Assembly: GCA_963658085.1 (NCBI GenBank)
Contig: CAVKOU010000016.1
Span: forward strand, 1-50,944
DNA length: 50,944 nucleotides
Direction of reading: 5' to 3'
Origin: CAKRJP01 sp963658085
GTDB taxonomy: Bacteria; Bacillota; Clostridia; Lachnospirales; Lachnospiraceae
Numbering within the stretch: the stretch's first letter is position 1; each line of letters begins with the position of its first letter. Below are positions 25,071 to 32,784 of this stretch, piece by piece. Under the pieces are notes generated by a model. The model was given only the letters and a program-made list of their open reading frames with translations. It was not told where the DNA came from and ran no database searches. The translations under genes and the position numbers were made by a program.

Positions 25071-25162
25071 TTCGTCACATTTTTCTTTTTCTTGTGATAA
25101 TTCGCCACATTTCGTGCGTTTACGAGATGCTTCGTCACACTCAATGTTAATATACGTCACAT
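25071..25162 (+). promoter_or_regulatory. Array of four TTCGTCACAT-like sites before the XRE regulator gene
   Basis: Sites read TTCGTCACAT (25071-25080), TTCGCCACAT (25101-25110), TTCGTCACAC (25131-25140) and TACGTCACAT (25153-25162). The first three are exactly 30 bases apart and the last 22 bases on, so all fall on roughly the same side of the helix. They occupy the region shared by the divergent 77-residue gene and the XRE gene, the expected place for operators. Confidence 0.65.
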
Positions 25163-25179
25163 TCCATTAATATGGTTGC

Positions 25180-25203
25180 GAAACAACAATAGAAACAACA
25201 ATA
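25180..25203 (+). repeat. Perfect 12-bp tandem duplication in the XRE leader
   Basis: GAAACAACAATA occurs twice in a row (25180-25191 and 25192-25203), about 30 bases before the XRE start and next to the likely -10 region (TATTAT). Confidence 0.85.
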
Positions 25204-25233
25204 TTATAAACAAGAACAAAAAGGAGACTCCCC

Positions 25234-25611
25234 ATGGAATTTGGCGAAAAACTCAAATTATTACGAGAAGCTCAGCATATGACTCAGTCCGAACTTGCAG
25301 CGCGATTAAATGTGGACCGATCCACCATTTCCAGTTATGAGACAAAAAATCACCAACCCAGTCACGACAAACTACTCCTCTTGTCTAAAATCTTGAAGGT
25401 ATCTGTGGATCTTCTGATCAACGACTCCTACGAAATTAACATAGAAATGTTATCCGCCCCATCTCTTAAGGAAGATGAAATTGAACTTTTATCTCACTAT
25501 CGCACCCTGTCAGATACTTCCAAAAGACAGCTAAAAGATCACGCAAAAGCGCTGAATCTTATGGATTTAAATGACAAAGGACTGATCAAGATCCTTCCTT
25601 CCGGTAAATAA
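25234..25611 (+). CDS. XRE family transcriptional regulator
   Basis: A 125-residue regulator. Residues about 6-60 are a Cro/C1-type helix-turn-helix (LREAQHMTQSELAARLNVDR, then STISSYETKNHQPS), followed by about 60 residues with helices (LLSHYRTLSDTSKRQLKDHA) for dimerisation. AAGGAG lies seven bases before the ATG. Upstream are four TTCGTCACAT-like sites in a regular array, likely its own operators; one identical copy lies before htrA. It is a stand-alone gene, not next to phage genes or a toxin, so it is probably a chromosomal stress or housekeeping regulator. It converges with gatD; no clear terminator is visible in the 63-base gap. Confidence 0.9.
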   Translation: MEFGEKLKLLREAQHMTQSELAARLNVDRSTISSYETKNHQPSHDKLLLLSKILKVSVDLLINDSYEINIEMLSAPSLKEDEIELLSHYRTLSDTSKRQLKDHAKALNLMDLNDKGLIKILPSGK

Positions 25612-25674
25612 TCCACAAAATCCAGCACTTCTATACAAACATCATAAACATCGAAACAATCTAAAATAAATTTT

Positions 25675-26409
25675 CTACTTTACAAATCTGTGATAAATAT
25701 AATTATTTGCTTCCTTCTCCTCACTATCTTTTAATTCCGGGAGATTGACTTTTTCTCCATATCTTCTTTCCAATGCTTTGGAAATTAAATAATCACAGAT
25801 CTGAGGATTCTTTGGAAGCAATGGTCCGTGAAGATATGTGCCGATGACATTTTTATAAAGCACTCCTTCATAACCACTTTCTCCATCATTTCCTGCTCCG
25901 TAAAGCACCTTTCCAAAAGGCTTATTTCCATTCAGATAGGTTCTTCCACCGTGATTTTCAAATCCCACAACAGGCATGTCTGCAATCTCACTTTTCAGTA
26001 CAATATTGTCGATCAACCGACCTTCTCCCTGTTCGGTATAAATATCTACAAGACTTAATCCCTGGATCATTTCCTTCTCTGTCTTATAATAATTTCCGAG
26101 AAGCTGGTAGCCTCCGCATACCGCGATAACCACTCCGCCATCTTCCACATAGTCTTTAAATTCTTTCCGGATCTCCAACAGATTTTTACAAACAATAGCC
26201 TGCTCTCTGTCGGAACCTCCTCCAAGAAGTACGATATCAAGCTTCGAGAAATCTATGATATCTCCCGTATTAAATTCTATAGTCTTTGCACCGATTCCCC
26301 GCCAGTGACAGCGTTTCTCCATACAGGCAATATTCCCTCTATCACCATATAAATTCAAAAGATCCGGATAAAGATGTCCGATGGTAATACTCATATCTTC
26401 GATTTTCAT
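25675..26409 (-). CDS. gatD: Lipid II isoglutaminyl synthase, glutaminase subunit GatD
   Basis: A 244-residue class I-type glutamine amidotransferase. Cys98 in VIAVCGGYQLLG and His194 in TYLHGPLLPKN match the catalytic pair of GatD. It releases ammonia from glutamine for MurT, and the two amidate the D-glutamate of lipid II, a step needed for proper peptidoglycan cross-linking in many Gram-positives. The ATG overlaps the murT stop by 4 bases (ATGA), the usual translational coupling of this pair. Confidence 0.96.
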   Translation of the reverse strand: MKIEDMSITIGHLYPDLLNLYGDRGNIACMEKRCHWRGIGAKTIEFNTGDIIDFSKLDIVLLGGGSDREQAIVCKNLLEIRKEFKDYVEDGGVVIAVCGGYQLLGNYYKTEKEMIQGLSLVDIYTEQGEGRLIDNIVLKSEIADMPVVGFENHGGRTYLNGNKPFGKVLYGAGNDGESGYEGVLYKNVIGTYLHGPLLPKNPQICDYLISKALERRYGEKVNLPELKDSEEKEANNYIYHRFVK

Positions 26410-27752
26410 TTGGACTCTCCCTCCAATTTCTTAAGAACATTTCTTGTGCTAAACAATGCAGTATAATTCACTAATACATAGAGATTTCCACAGCCATTTT
26501 CTACTCGTTCCACGATAGCTTTTTCCACATTGGCCTCTAATTTCGACGGAATATCTACATATTTCAGACGCAGTCTCATATCCTGGCAACGAATTCCACT
26601 GACAGTGATAGAATTTACGTTTTCCATGGCAAAACGATCGAAATCTACATCCCACAACCAGGAAATATCTGTTCCATCCTGATCATTATCATTGATCATA
26701 ATAATCACATCTTTTACAGATTCATCCTGCATTACCGCTGAAATATTCTGGTTGAATCCTGCAGGATTCTTTGCCAGGTTCAAAACGATCTTGGTACCCT
26801 TTACCATGAATGATTCCATTCGCCCATTCTCCGGATTAAAATGAGCCAGCATTTTATTAAAGTGATCCGGTTTAATTCCTCCGGTACAGACAGCTGCATA
26901 GGCTGCCAATATATTATAGACATTATAAAACCCCTTATAATTTGCCCGGATGCGATTTCCATCTACAGTAAAGGCTAAGGAATCTCCTACCTCGATCTCC
27001 TTGGCGTCAAAATCAATCTTCGGTCTTGCAAAATCGCAGGATGTACATGCATAATCTCCTAATTGGCTATAGTGATAAAACTTATACTGAAGAAGGGCCC
27101 CACATTTCTTACAGAAACGTCCCTCTCTAATCTCATGGGAGTCCTCATTGTCTATCACTTTCTCGCTAATACCATAGGTAACATAAGGATTCCCACTGTC
27201 CATAGCAAGAAATGCAGACAGGGCGTCATCCCCGTTTACAATAACCTTCATGTTAGGTGCACTCTGCATCACCTCTTTTAGAAGATCCATGGTAATGTCA
27301 ATCTCTCCGTAACGGTCTAACTGATCTCGGAAGAGATTGGTAAGCACCATATAATCCGGTTTAAAGTGGGGAAATACTCTCCTGGTGGAAGCCTCATCGA
27401 TCTCAATGCTGGCATAATCCGCATGAAGATTACCTGACCAACTTGCTCCCAGAGCAAAGGCTGCCGCCACACCGTTTAACATATTAGATCCTGTATGATT
27501 GCAAATCACCTTGTTTCCCTCCGCCTCCAGTGCCGCACATAACATATTGTTGGTGGTGGTTTTTCCATTGGTTCCGCATACAATAAAAATATCTTTCTTA
27601 ACCTGAGATGCCAAGTCAGAAAGAATCTTTGGATAAATCTTTAGGGCTATTTTTCCGGCCCAGGTCACTCCCTGCCTGTGAAAAACATGGACGCTTACTT
27701 TTTCTGCCAGTTTTGCCGCCCAGACAGCTAACATTCTACGAACGTTTATCAT
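26406..27752 (-). CDS. murT: Lipid II isoglutaminyl synthase, Mur ligase subunit MurT
   Basis: A 448-residue Mur-ligase-type protein. The ATP-binding loop is VCGTNGKTTTNN (about 57-68); a four-Cys zinc ribbon is inserted (FCKKCGALL...ACTSCDF, about 215-240), a MurT feature; the C-terminal DUF1727 part holds NLAKNPAGFNQN and INDNDQDGTDISWLWD. With GatD it converts the D-glutamate carboxyl of lipid II to D-isoglutamine at the membrane. Transcription likely starts in the AT-rich upstream gap. Confidence 0.96.
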   Translation of the reverse strand: MINVRRMLAVWAAKLAEKVSVHVFHRQGVTWAGKIALKIYPKILSDLASQVKKDIFIVCGTNGKTTTNNMLCAALEAEGNKVICNHTGSNMLNGVAAAFALGASWSGNLHADYASIEIDEASTRRVFPHFKPDYMVLTNLFRDQLDRYGEIDITMDLLKEVMQSAPNMKVIVNGDDALSAFLAMDSGNPYVTYGISEKVIDNEDSHEIREGRFCKKCGALLQYKFYHYSQLGDYACTSCDFARPKIDFDAKEIEVGDSLAFTVDGNRIRANYKGFYNVYNILAAYAAVCTGGIKPDHFNKMLAHFNPENGRMESFMVKGTKIVLNLAKNPAGFNQNISAVMQDESVKDVIIMINDNDQDGTDISWLWDVDFDRFAMENVNSITVSGIRCQDMRLRLKYVDIPSKLEANVEKAIVERVENGCGNLYVLVNYTALFSTRNVLKKLEGESK

Positions 27753-27919
27753 ATCAACTAATCCTTCTCTTTTTCTTTAGGGTTTTAACTTTCGACTCCT
27801 ATGATACCGAAAAAATCAAAGCTTAGCAACTACAGAAGGAGAAAATCCCGGATTCGACCCTGTCATTTATTTTTTTATCAAAGTCTATTTAAATTCGTAT
27901 ATTTTTTAACAAAAACCTA

Positions 27920-27948
27920 TTTACAAATCCAATCCAGGCTGATAGAAT
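27920..27948 (+). promoter_or_regulatory. Promoter of the small RNA candidate
   Basis: TTTACA (27920-27925), 17 bases, TAGAAT (27943-27948). Predicted start is near 27955. Confidence 0.5.
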
Positions 27949-27954
27949 AAGACT

Positions 27955-28060
27955 CGTAAGTTAGACAATATTTTAACAAAAATATGTTCATAACTTTTTT
28001 CAAACCCCTTTTCAACCGCCGGGTTACTTTTTGAGTAGCCTGACGGTTTCTCTCTTTTTA
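27955..28060 (+). ncRNA. Candidate small RNA, about 105 nt
   Basis: A plus-strand unit between two minus-strand genes. It has a promoter-like sequence just upstream, a 5' hairpin (ATATTTT 27968-27974 with AAAATAT 27979-27985), a pyrimidine-rich unpaired stretch with ACCCCTT (28004-28010), and a terminator hairpin (28014-28048) followed by TTTCTCTCTTTTT. The hairpin pairs better in plus-strand than in minus-strand RNA because its variants become G-U pairs. The C-rich stretch could pair with purine-rich ribosome binding sites, as several Gram-positive small RNAs do. No family recognised; expression is unproven. Confidence 0.5.
28014..28060 (+). terminator. Plus-strand intrinsic terminator with no gene upstream
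   Basis: Arms 28014-28028 and 28034-28048 with a 5-base loop, then a T-rich tail. No plus-strand protein gene ends here, which points to the small RNA candidate. Confidence 0.75.
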
Positions 28061-28090
28061 GGGAGACATATCCTAAATGTAAAAATTTTG

Positions 28091-28109
28091 CATAGTTCTG
28101 AACAGTTAC
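28091..28109. repeat. Copy 1 of a small dispersed palindromic motif
   Basis: CATAGTTCTGAACAGTTAC; related copies lie at 31486-31504, 31525-31543 and 31617-31637. Core is TTCWGAA flanked by AGTTAC or CATAG-type ends. Confidence 0.5.
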
Positions 28110-28116
28110 TAAATTT

Positions 28117-28168
28117 CAAAAAAAGAAACGTTACAGAAACGAATTCACTTCGTTCCTGCAACGTTTCT
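28117..28168 (-). terminator. Intrinsic terminator after hisC
   Basis: Arms 28124-28143 and 28149-28168 pair over 20 positions, two of them G-U in minus-strand RNA, followed by seven T. Confidence 0.92.
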
Positions 28169-28184
28169 GATTCATAATTAAAGT

Positions 28185-29237
28185 TTATTTCATATATTCT
28201 CGAAGAAAGGCAAATAAAGCCTCCATCTCTTCTCTTGTTCCTATAGTAACACGAAGATATTGTTCAATCCTCTCACTTCCCCAGAAACGCACATAGATTC
28301 CTTTTTCTTTTAAAGCTTCAAAGAGTTTTTTTGCATCATAATCCGGATGGGTTACAAAGATGAAGTTTGCCTGGGAATCCGGGAAGGTGAATCCCAGTTT
28401 TCGAAATTCTTCCTTACTCCACTCTCTGGTCTCCACAATTTTCTCTAATGTCTCTTCAAAATATGCACGATCCTTTACCGCTTCCGCCCCGGCGATCAGG
28501 GCTGTTTGATTCATGGTATAAGAGTTAAAGGAATATTTTGCATCATTTAAATACTTAATCAGAGTCGGATTACTGATGGCATAGCCAATACGCATTCCCG
28601 CCATGGATCTTGCCTTGGAAAAGGTCTGAACCACAATTAAGTTATCATATTTATCAATTAATTCCAAAGCGGAAGCTCCTGCAAAGTCCACATAAGCCTC
28701 ATCGACGATAACAATTACATCCTGATTGTGGGCAATAATATCCTCCACGTCCTTGAGATCTTGATAAATAGCTGTTGGAGCATTGGGATTTGGAAAAATC
28801 ACTCCTCCGTTTTCTTTGTAGTAATCTTCTTTTTTGATCTTAAACTCATCATCTAATTTCTGACACTCATAAGGGATTCGATAAAGCTCTGCCCAAACCT
28901 TATAGAAAGAATAGGTAATATCCGGAAATAAGATTGGCTTTTCTCCGTTAAAAAATGTAAGAAAGCACATGGACAATACATCATCAGATCCCACACCTAC
29001 GAAAACCTGCTCCGGCTTTACATTATAAAACTCAGCCAGCTCATCTACTAAAACCTTTGCTGTTGGATCCGGATACAGACGCATGCGATCCACATCCATT
29101 CCCTCCATGGCAGCCTTCACGGCCGGTGCCGGCGGGTAAGGGTTTTCATTGGTATTTAATTTGATTACCTTCTGCTGAGGCTGCTCACCCGGCACGTAAG
29201 GCTCTACTTTTCGAATATTTTTCTCGAACTCTCTCAT
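28185..29237 (-). CDS. hisC: Histidinol-phosphate aminotransferase
   Basis: A 350-residue class I/II PLP aminotransferase, HisC type. Features: NTNENPYPPAPAV near the N-terminus, VGVGSDDVLSMCF, DEAYVDFA, the PLP-lysine region TFSKARSMAGMRIGYA, and RVTIGTREEME at the C-terminus. It transfers an amino group to imidazole-acetol phosphate in histidine synthesis; some relatives also act on aromatic keto acids. No other his gene is in the window. It is the last gene of a likely three-gene transcript with the aminotransferase 52 bases upstream and the DUF2156 gene, closed by a strong terminator. Confidence 0.93.
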   Translation of the reverse strand: MREFEKNIRKVEPYVPGEQPQQKVIKLNTNENPYPPAPAVKAAMEGMDVDRMRLYPDPTAKVLVDELAEFYNVKPEQVFVGVGSDDVLSMCFLTFFNGEKPILFPDITYSFYKVWAELYRIPYECQKLDDEFKIKKEDYYKENGGVIFPNPNAPTAIYQDLKDVEDIIAHNQDVIVIVDEAYVDFAGASALELIDKYDNLIVVQTFSKARSMAGMRIGYAISNPTLIKYLNDAKYSFNSYTMNQTALIAGAEAVKDRAYFEETLEKIVETREWSKEEFRKLGFTFPDSQANFIFVTHPDYDAKKLFEALKEKGIYVRFWGSERIEQYLRVTIGTREEMEALFAFLREYMK

Positions 29238-29289
29238 GATTTTTCTCCTGTTAGGTAAATAATATGATATCGGGGTTCAAATTCCCATT

Positions 29290-30477
29290 CTATTTGTATT
29301 CTGCTGCCAGTTCTTTAAACTTCGGAAGAGAATTTACGATAGTCTCATAGGCTACGCAGTAGGCTATTCTTACATATCCCGGGCATGCAAAGGAGCTTCC
29401 GGGTACCAACAAAAGATTGTACTTCTTTGCCACACTGCAAAATTCCTTCTCATCCCGGATTGGAGACTTCATAAATAAATAAAAAGCTCCCTCCGGCTTG
29501 ATGCACTCAAAGCCACAGTCTAATAATCCCTGATATAAGGTTTCCCGGTTGCGATCATAGTAGGAAATATCAGTCTTTGCATCCAGACACTTTGCCACCA
29601 GCTTCTGCTGAAGGGTAGGAGCATTTACAAAGCCCAAGATACGGTTTGCCACATTGGCTGCCTGAAGCACCAGTTCGCTATCTTTCACCTCATCGGGAAT
29701 CACAAGATAGCCGATACGTTCTCCCGGAAGGGATAAAGACTTACTAAAGGAATATCCTACAATGGTATTGTCATAATATTTTGTCAAATAAGGGACTTTT
29801 ACATCCCCGTAGACCAACTCGCGGTAAGGTTCATCAGAGATTAAGTATATCTCTGTACCGAACTCTTCCTGCTTCTTTTCCATAATAGCCGCCAAAGCCT
29901 TAATGGTCTCTTCAGAATAAACCACTCCGGTAGGATTATTTGGAGTATTTACAATAACTGCCTTGGTTTTTTCAGTAATCTTCTCTTCAAACTCATCTAA
30001 CTTTGGCTGAAATGTCTCGAGATTGGGAGAGATTTCAACTAATTCTCCGTCAAAATTGTTGGTATAAGAACGATACTCACCAAAATATGGAGCGAAGGCA
30101 ATGACCTGATCTCCAGGATTTAGAAGGGTCTTTAAGATGACATTCAAACCACCTGCTGCACCCACAGTCATAATAACATTCTTTCCCTCAAAGGAGGTGC
30201 CAAATCGCTGATTTAAAGATTTTGCAACGGCCTCTCTTACATCTGCATATCCGCTGTTGGAATTGGTATAACCGTGAAGCTCCAAAGGATCCATATTTTC
30301 CACTAAATCCAACAATGCATCCTTTACTTCCTGTGGAGCCGGCACATTTGGATTTCCCAAACTAAAATCAAAAACATTCTCCGGTCCATAGATGGAAGCC
30401 AAACGGGTTCCCTCCTCAAACATTGCTCGAATAGCAGAACTATTTGCTACCATATTTTTCATCTTGTCAGCTATCAT
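29290..30477 (-). CDS. PLP-dependent aminotransferase, aspartate aminotransferase-like
   Basis: A 395-residue fold-type I aminotransferase. Motifs: DFSLGNPNVPAPQEV near the start, VNTPNNPTGVVYS, ISDEPYRELVYG, the PLP-lysine stretch SFSKSLSLPGERIGYL, and the substrate-carboxylate Arg in VRIAYCVA. This AspC-like group uses aspartate, alanine or related amino acids; the exact substrate cannot be told. AAGGAAAGACAA precedes the ATG. It lies between the DUF2156 gene (33 bases away) and hisC. Confidence 0.92.
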   Translation of the reverse strand: MIADKMKNMVANSSAIRAMFEEGTRLASIYGPENVFDFSLGNPNVPAPQEVKDALLDLVENMDPLELHGYTNSNSGYADVREAVAKSLNQRFGTSFEGKNVIMTVGAAGGLNVILKTLLNPGDQVIAFAPYFGEYRSYTNNFDGELVEISPNLETFQPKLDEFEEKITEKTKAVIVNTPNNPTGVVYSEETIKALAAIMEKKQEEFGTEIYLISDEPYRELVYGDVKVPYLTKYYDNTIVGYSFSKSLSLPGERIGYLVIPDEVKDSELVLQAANVANRILGFVNAPTLQQKLVAKCLDAKTDISYYDRNRETLYQGLLDCGFECIKPEGAFYLFMKSPIRDEKEFCSVAKKYNLLLVPGSSFACPGYVRIAYCVAYETIVNSLPKFKELAAEYK

Positions 30478-30510
30478 TTGTCTTTCCTTCTTTCTATCTA
30501 ATTCCTATGA

Positions 30511-31419
30511 CTAACTCCTGTGAGATTTTTCTACAGCTACACCTTTTTGTACCAGAAAGGCTGGTCGATAAGACATCTTCGCCTGTCTCAAGCCCTCAAG
30601 TCCTGTATCTTCCTCTCGGTTCACATATTGGTAATCCATGCAGGCATGCTCTACAAATTGTTGGTTGATCATGGTATAGGCTCCCTCGATTTCTGTCAGT
30701 GCCTTCTCAAAGTGTACCACAAAAGTATCCTGACACAAAGCCTCTCCAAAGGTAAATGCCACAACTTTTCCGTCTACCCGAAGGACTCCTCCAATCAACT
30801 CCAGTTCCTCAAAGAGTCTGAGACCATTTTGTAACACGCAAAGTTCGTCTCGTTTCTCAGGATCTTCATCTCCGCCATTTTCTGCCCGCCATTTAAATTG
30901 CATCTGAAAACAATCCTCGATATTGTCTTTCGACATAGGCTCATAGCTCCAGCGATCTTCATATAATTTCTTAAATTTATTGATATGATTTCGCTTTCCA
31001 TGGAGTTTCTTTCCGGACAGGGTGGCTAATTTTTCTGATTCGTAAACATAATCCGCATCATCCCTGTCATATTCCACTTGAAATTTTCCCGGATAAAAGG
31101 ATTCCAACTGTTCAAATTGCTCCTCTGTTACGAAAAAGCAAACGGGAAGATTTTCTTCTTTTCCGCATTTCAGTAACCGATCTATAGCTTTCTTCACCTG
31201 CTCCGGCTCTCCTGCAGGATAAGCAAAGGCTAAATTTTCTTCTGATTCACTCTTAACTACCAAAGCTTTCTCCACCAGAGCCCAGGTGACCGGATAGCTT
31301 CTGGACCAAAGGAAGATATTTGCAAAGGTTCTCTCGCAGCTTCTGCCTGGATAACGATCAAAATATTCCTGTATCAAATCCTTATCTTCCAATTTGATCT
31401 TCTTAAAATCTATTTCCAT
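30511..31419 (-). CDS. DUF2156 family protein (GNAT-like fold)
   Basis: A 302-residue protein similar to the soluble catalytic part of phosphatidylglycerol lysyltransferases (DUF2156), with two GNAT-like halves; characteristic stretches are SCERTFANIFLWSR, KLHGKRNHINKFKK and VAFTFGEALCQDTFVVHFEK. It lacks the membrane part of MprF, so it is unlikely to make lysyl-phosphatidylglycerol by itself. A related role in aminoacyl transfer from tRNA is possible. The ribosome site is weak (AGAAG). It starts a probable operon with the two aminotransferase genes. Confidence 0.85.
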   Translation of the reverse strand: MEIDFKKIKLEDKDLIQEYFDRYPGRSCERTFANIFLWSRSYPVTWALVEKALVVKSESEENLAFAYPAGEPEQVKKAIDRLLKCGKEENLPVCFFVTEEQFEQLESFYPGKFQVEYDRDDADYVYESEKLATLSGKKLHGKRNHINKFKKLYEDRWSYEPMSKDNIEDCFQMQFKWRAENGGDEDPEKRDELCVLQNGLRLFEELELIGGVLRVDGKVVAFTFGEALCQDTFVVHFEKALTEIEGAYTMINQQFVEHACMDYQYVNREEDTGLEGLRQAKMSYRPAFLVQKGVAVEKSHRS

Positions 31420-31485
31420 GATGTATAACTTCTTTCTATATCCCCTAATTTTTTTCTATACACAATGTATTCTATATGAAATTGT

Positions 31486-31543
31486 CATAACTATTCAGAA
31501 TCTCATTCGCAGAACGCAGTTTTACATAGCTCTGAACAGATGC
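31486..31543. repeat. Copies 2 and 3 of the dispersed TTCWGAA motif
   Basis: CATAACTATTCAGAATCTC at 31486-31504 and CATAGCTCTGAACAGATGC at 31525-31543, between prfA and the DUF2156 gene. The second is flanked by AAATTTT, as copy 1 is by AAATTTTG. Confidence 0.45.
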
Positions 31544-31563
31544 AAATTTTCCGCAATAAATAC

Positions 31564-31601
31564 AAAAGATGAACCAAGACCCCAGGCTCGATTCATCTTT
31601 T
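31564..31601 (-). terminator. Intrinsic terminator after prfA
   Basis: AAAAGATGAA (31564-31573) and TTCATCTTTT (31592-31601) are perfect complements; the minus-strand tail TTTTGTATTTATT is T-rich. Confidence 0.75.
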
Positions 31602-31616
31602 ATATAAACTTTATTT

Positions 31617-31637
31617 GTAACTATTCAGAATAGTTAC
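31617..31637. repeat. Perfect palindrome just after prfA (copy 4 of the motif)
   Basis: GTAACTATTC, one base, GAATAGTTAC: a 10-bp perfect inverted repeat starting 2 bases past the prfA stop. The best-formed copy of the dispersed motif. Confidence 0.7.
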
Positions 31638-31639
31638 CT

Positions 31640-32713
31640 TTATTCTTCGTTCATGTTTGCCAACTTTGCTGCCTGGTCTGCCGCAATGCAGGCATCAATA
31701 ATTTCCTGAATGTCTCCATTCATGATCTTATCTAATTTATATAAAGTAAGACCAATTCTGTGATCTGTCACACGTCCTTGCGGGAAGTTATAGGTACGGA
31801 TCTTCTCAGAACGATCTCCGGTACCGATCTGACTCTTTCTTGCCTCTGCCTCTGCATCATGCTGCTTCTGGCACTCTAAATCATACAATTTAGCACGAAG
31901 CAATGCAAACGCTTTATCCTTGTTCTGGAGCTGAGATTTCTCTGTCTGACTGTAGATTACGATTCCTGTCGGATAGTGAGTCAGACGTACCGCAGAGTCT
32001 GTGGTATTGACACACTGTCCACCGTTACCGGAAGCTCTCATTACGTCGATACGGATATCCTTCTCATCGATCTGAACGTCTACATCTTCGGCCTCAGGCA
32101 TCACTGCCACTGTGATAGTCGAAGTATGGATTCGTCCACCGGACTCTGTCTCCGGAACACGCTGTACACGGTGAACACCGGACTCGTATTTCATTACGGA
32201 GTAAGCACCCTGACCGGTAATCATAAAGGTTACATTCTTCATACCACCGATACCGATTTCCTCGCACTCCACTAATTCTACCTTCCAGCGTTTGCTCTCT
32301 GCGTAGTGCAGATACATACGGTAAATCTCAGCAGCGAAAAGGGCAGCCTCATCTCCACCGGCTCCTGCACGGATTTCCACGATAACATTCTTATCATCAT
32401 TAGGATCTTTAGGAAGAAGTAAAATTTTAAGCTCCTGTTCTAATTCCTCCACTCTCGCCTTGGAATCATTTAACTCCTCCTTGGCAAGCTCTCTCATTTC
32501 CTCGTCAGATTCTTCCTCCAAAAGTTCTAGACTATCTTCAATATTTTGCTTGCAGGTGGTATATTCCTTATAAGCTTCTGCGATAGGAGTAAGCTCCGCC
32601 TGCTCCTTCATAAGCTTTCTGAAACGGTTCTGGTCATTGGCCACATCCGGTTCCTGCAGCTCATTTAAAATCTCATCCAAACGAATGACAATATCTTCTA
32701 ATCTATCAAACAT
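31640..32713 (-). CDS. prfA: Peptide chain release factor 1
   Basis: A 357-residue class I release factor recognising UAA and UAG. The catalytic GGQ is in RASGNGGQCVNTTDSAVRL (usual H after GGQ is C here, conserved neighbours otherwise); the recognition region VQRVPETESGGRIHTS and the RF1-type length are present. Its glutamine is the target of the methyltransferase encoded just upstream (prmC), 71 bases away on the same strand, a classic pairing. A terminator and a palindrome follow it. Confidence 0.97.
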   Translation of the reverse strand: MFDRLEDIVIRLDEILNELQEPDVANDQNRFRKLMKEQAELTPIAEAYKEYTTCKQNIEDSLELLEEESDEEMRELAKEELNDSKARVEELEQELKILLLPKDPNDDKNVIVEIRAGAGGDEAALFAAEIYRMYLHYAESKRWKVELVECEEIGIGGMKNVTFMITGQGAYSVMKYESGVHRVQRVPETESGGRIHTSTITVAVMPEAEDVDVQIDEKDIRIDVMRASGNGGQCVNTTDSAVRLTHYPTGIVIYSQTEKSQLQNKDKAFALLRAKLYDLECQKQHDAEAEARKSQIGTGDRSEKIRTYNFPQGRVTDHRIGLTLYKLDKIMNGDIQEIIDACIAADQAAKLANMNEE

Positions 32714-32784
32714 AATTGTCCTCCCGACTAATTTTCTAAAAATCTATTATTTTTGCAAATGGGTTTTTAAAAAACATACTTCTG

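Larger units (their letters stand above)
27753..28184. other. 432-base gene-free interval between murT and hisC
   Basis: Holds, from left to right: the murT upstream region, a plus-strand promoter-like sequence, a plus-strand small RNA candidate with terminator, one copy of a TTCTGAACAG-type palindromic motif (28091-28109), and the hisC terminator. No convincing protein gene is present; a 16-codon frame at 27984 lacks a ribosome site. Confidence 0.7.

Noticed and set aside
25071..25162. TTCGTCACA sites as DnaA boxes
   Set aside because: They match TTATCCACA poorly at the third to fifth positions and no origin genes are nearby.
27830..27880. GGGTCGAATCC on the minus strand near the murT start, as a tRNA or tmRNA T-arm
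   Set aside because: No acceptor, anticodon or other arms can be placed around it.
31640..32713. GGQC in place of GGQH in release factor 1 as a defect
   Set aside because: GGQ itself is intact and the flanking sequence is normal, so activity is expected.
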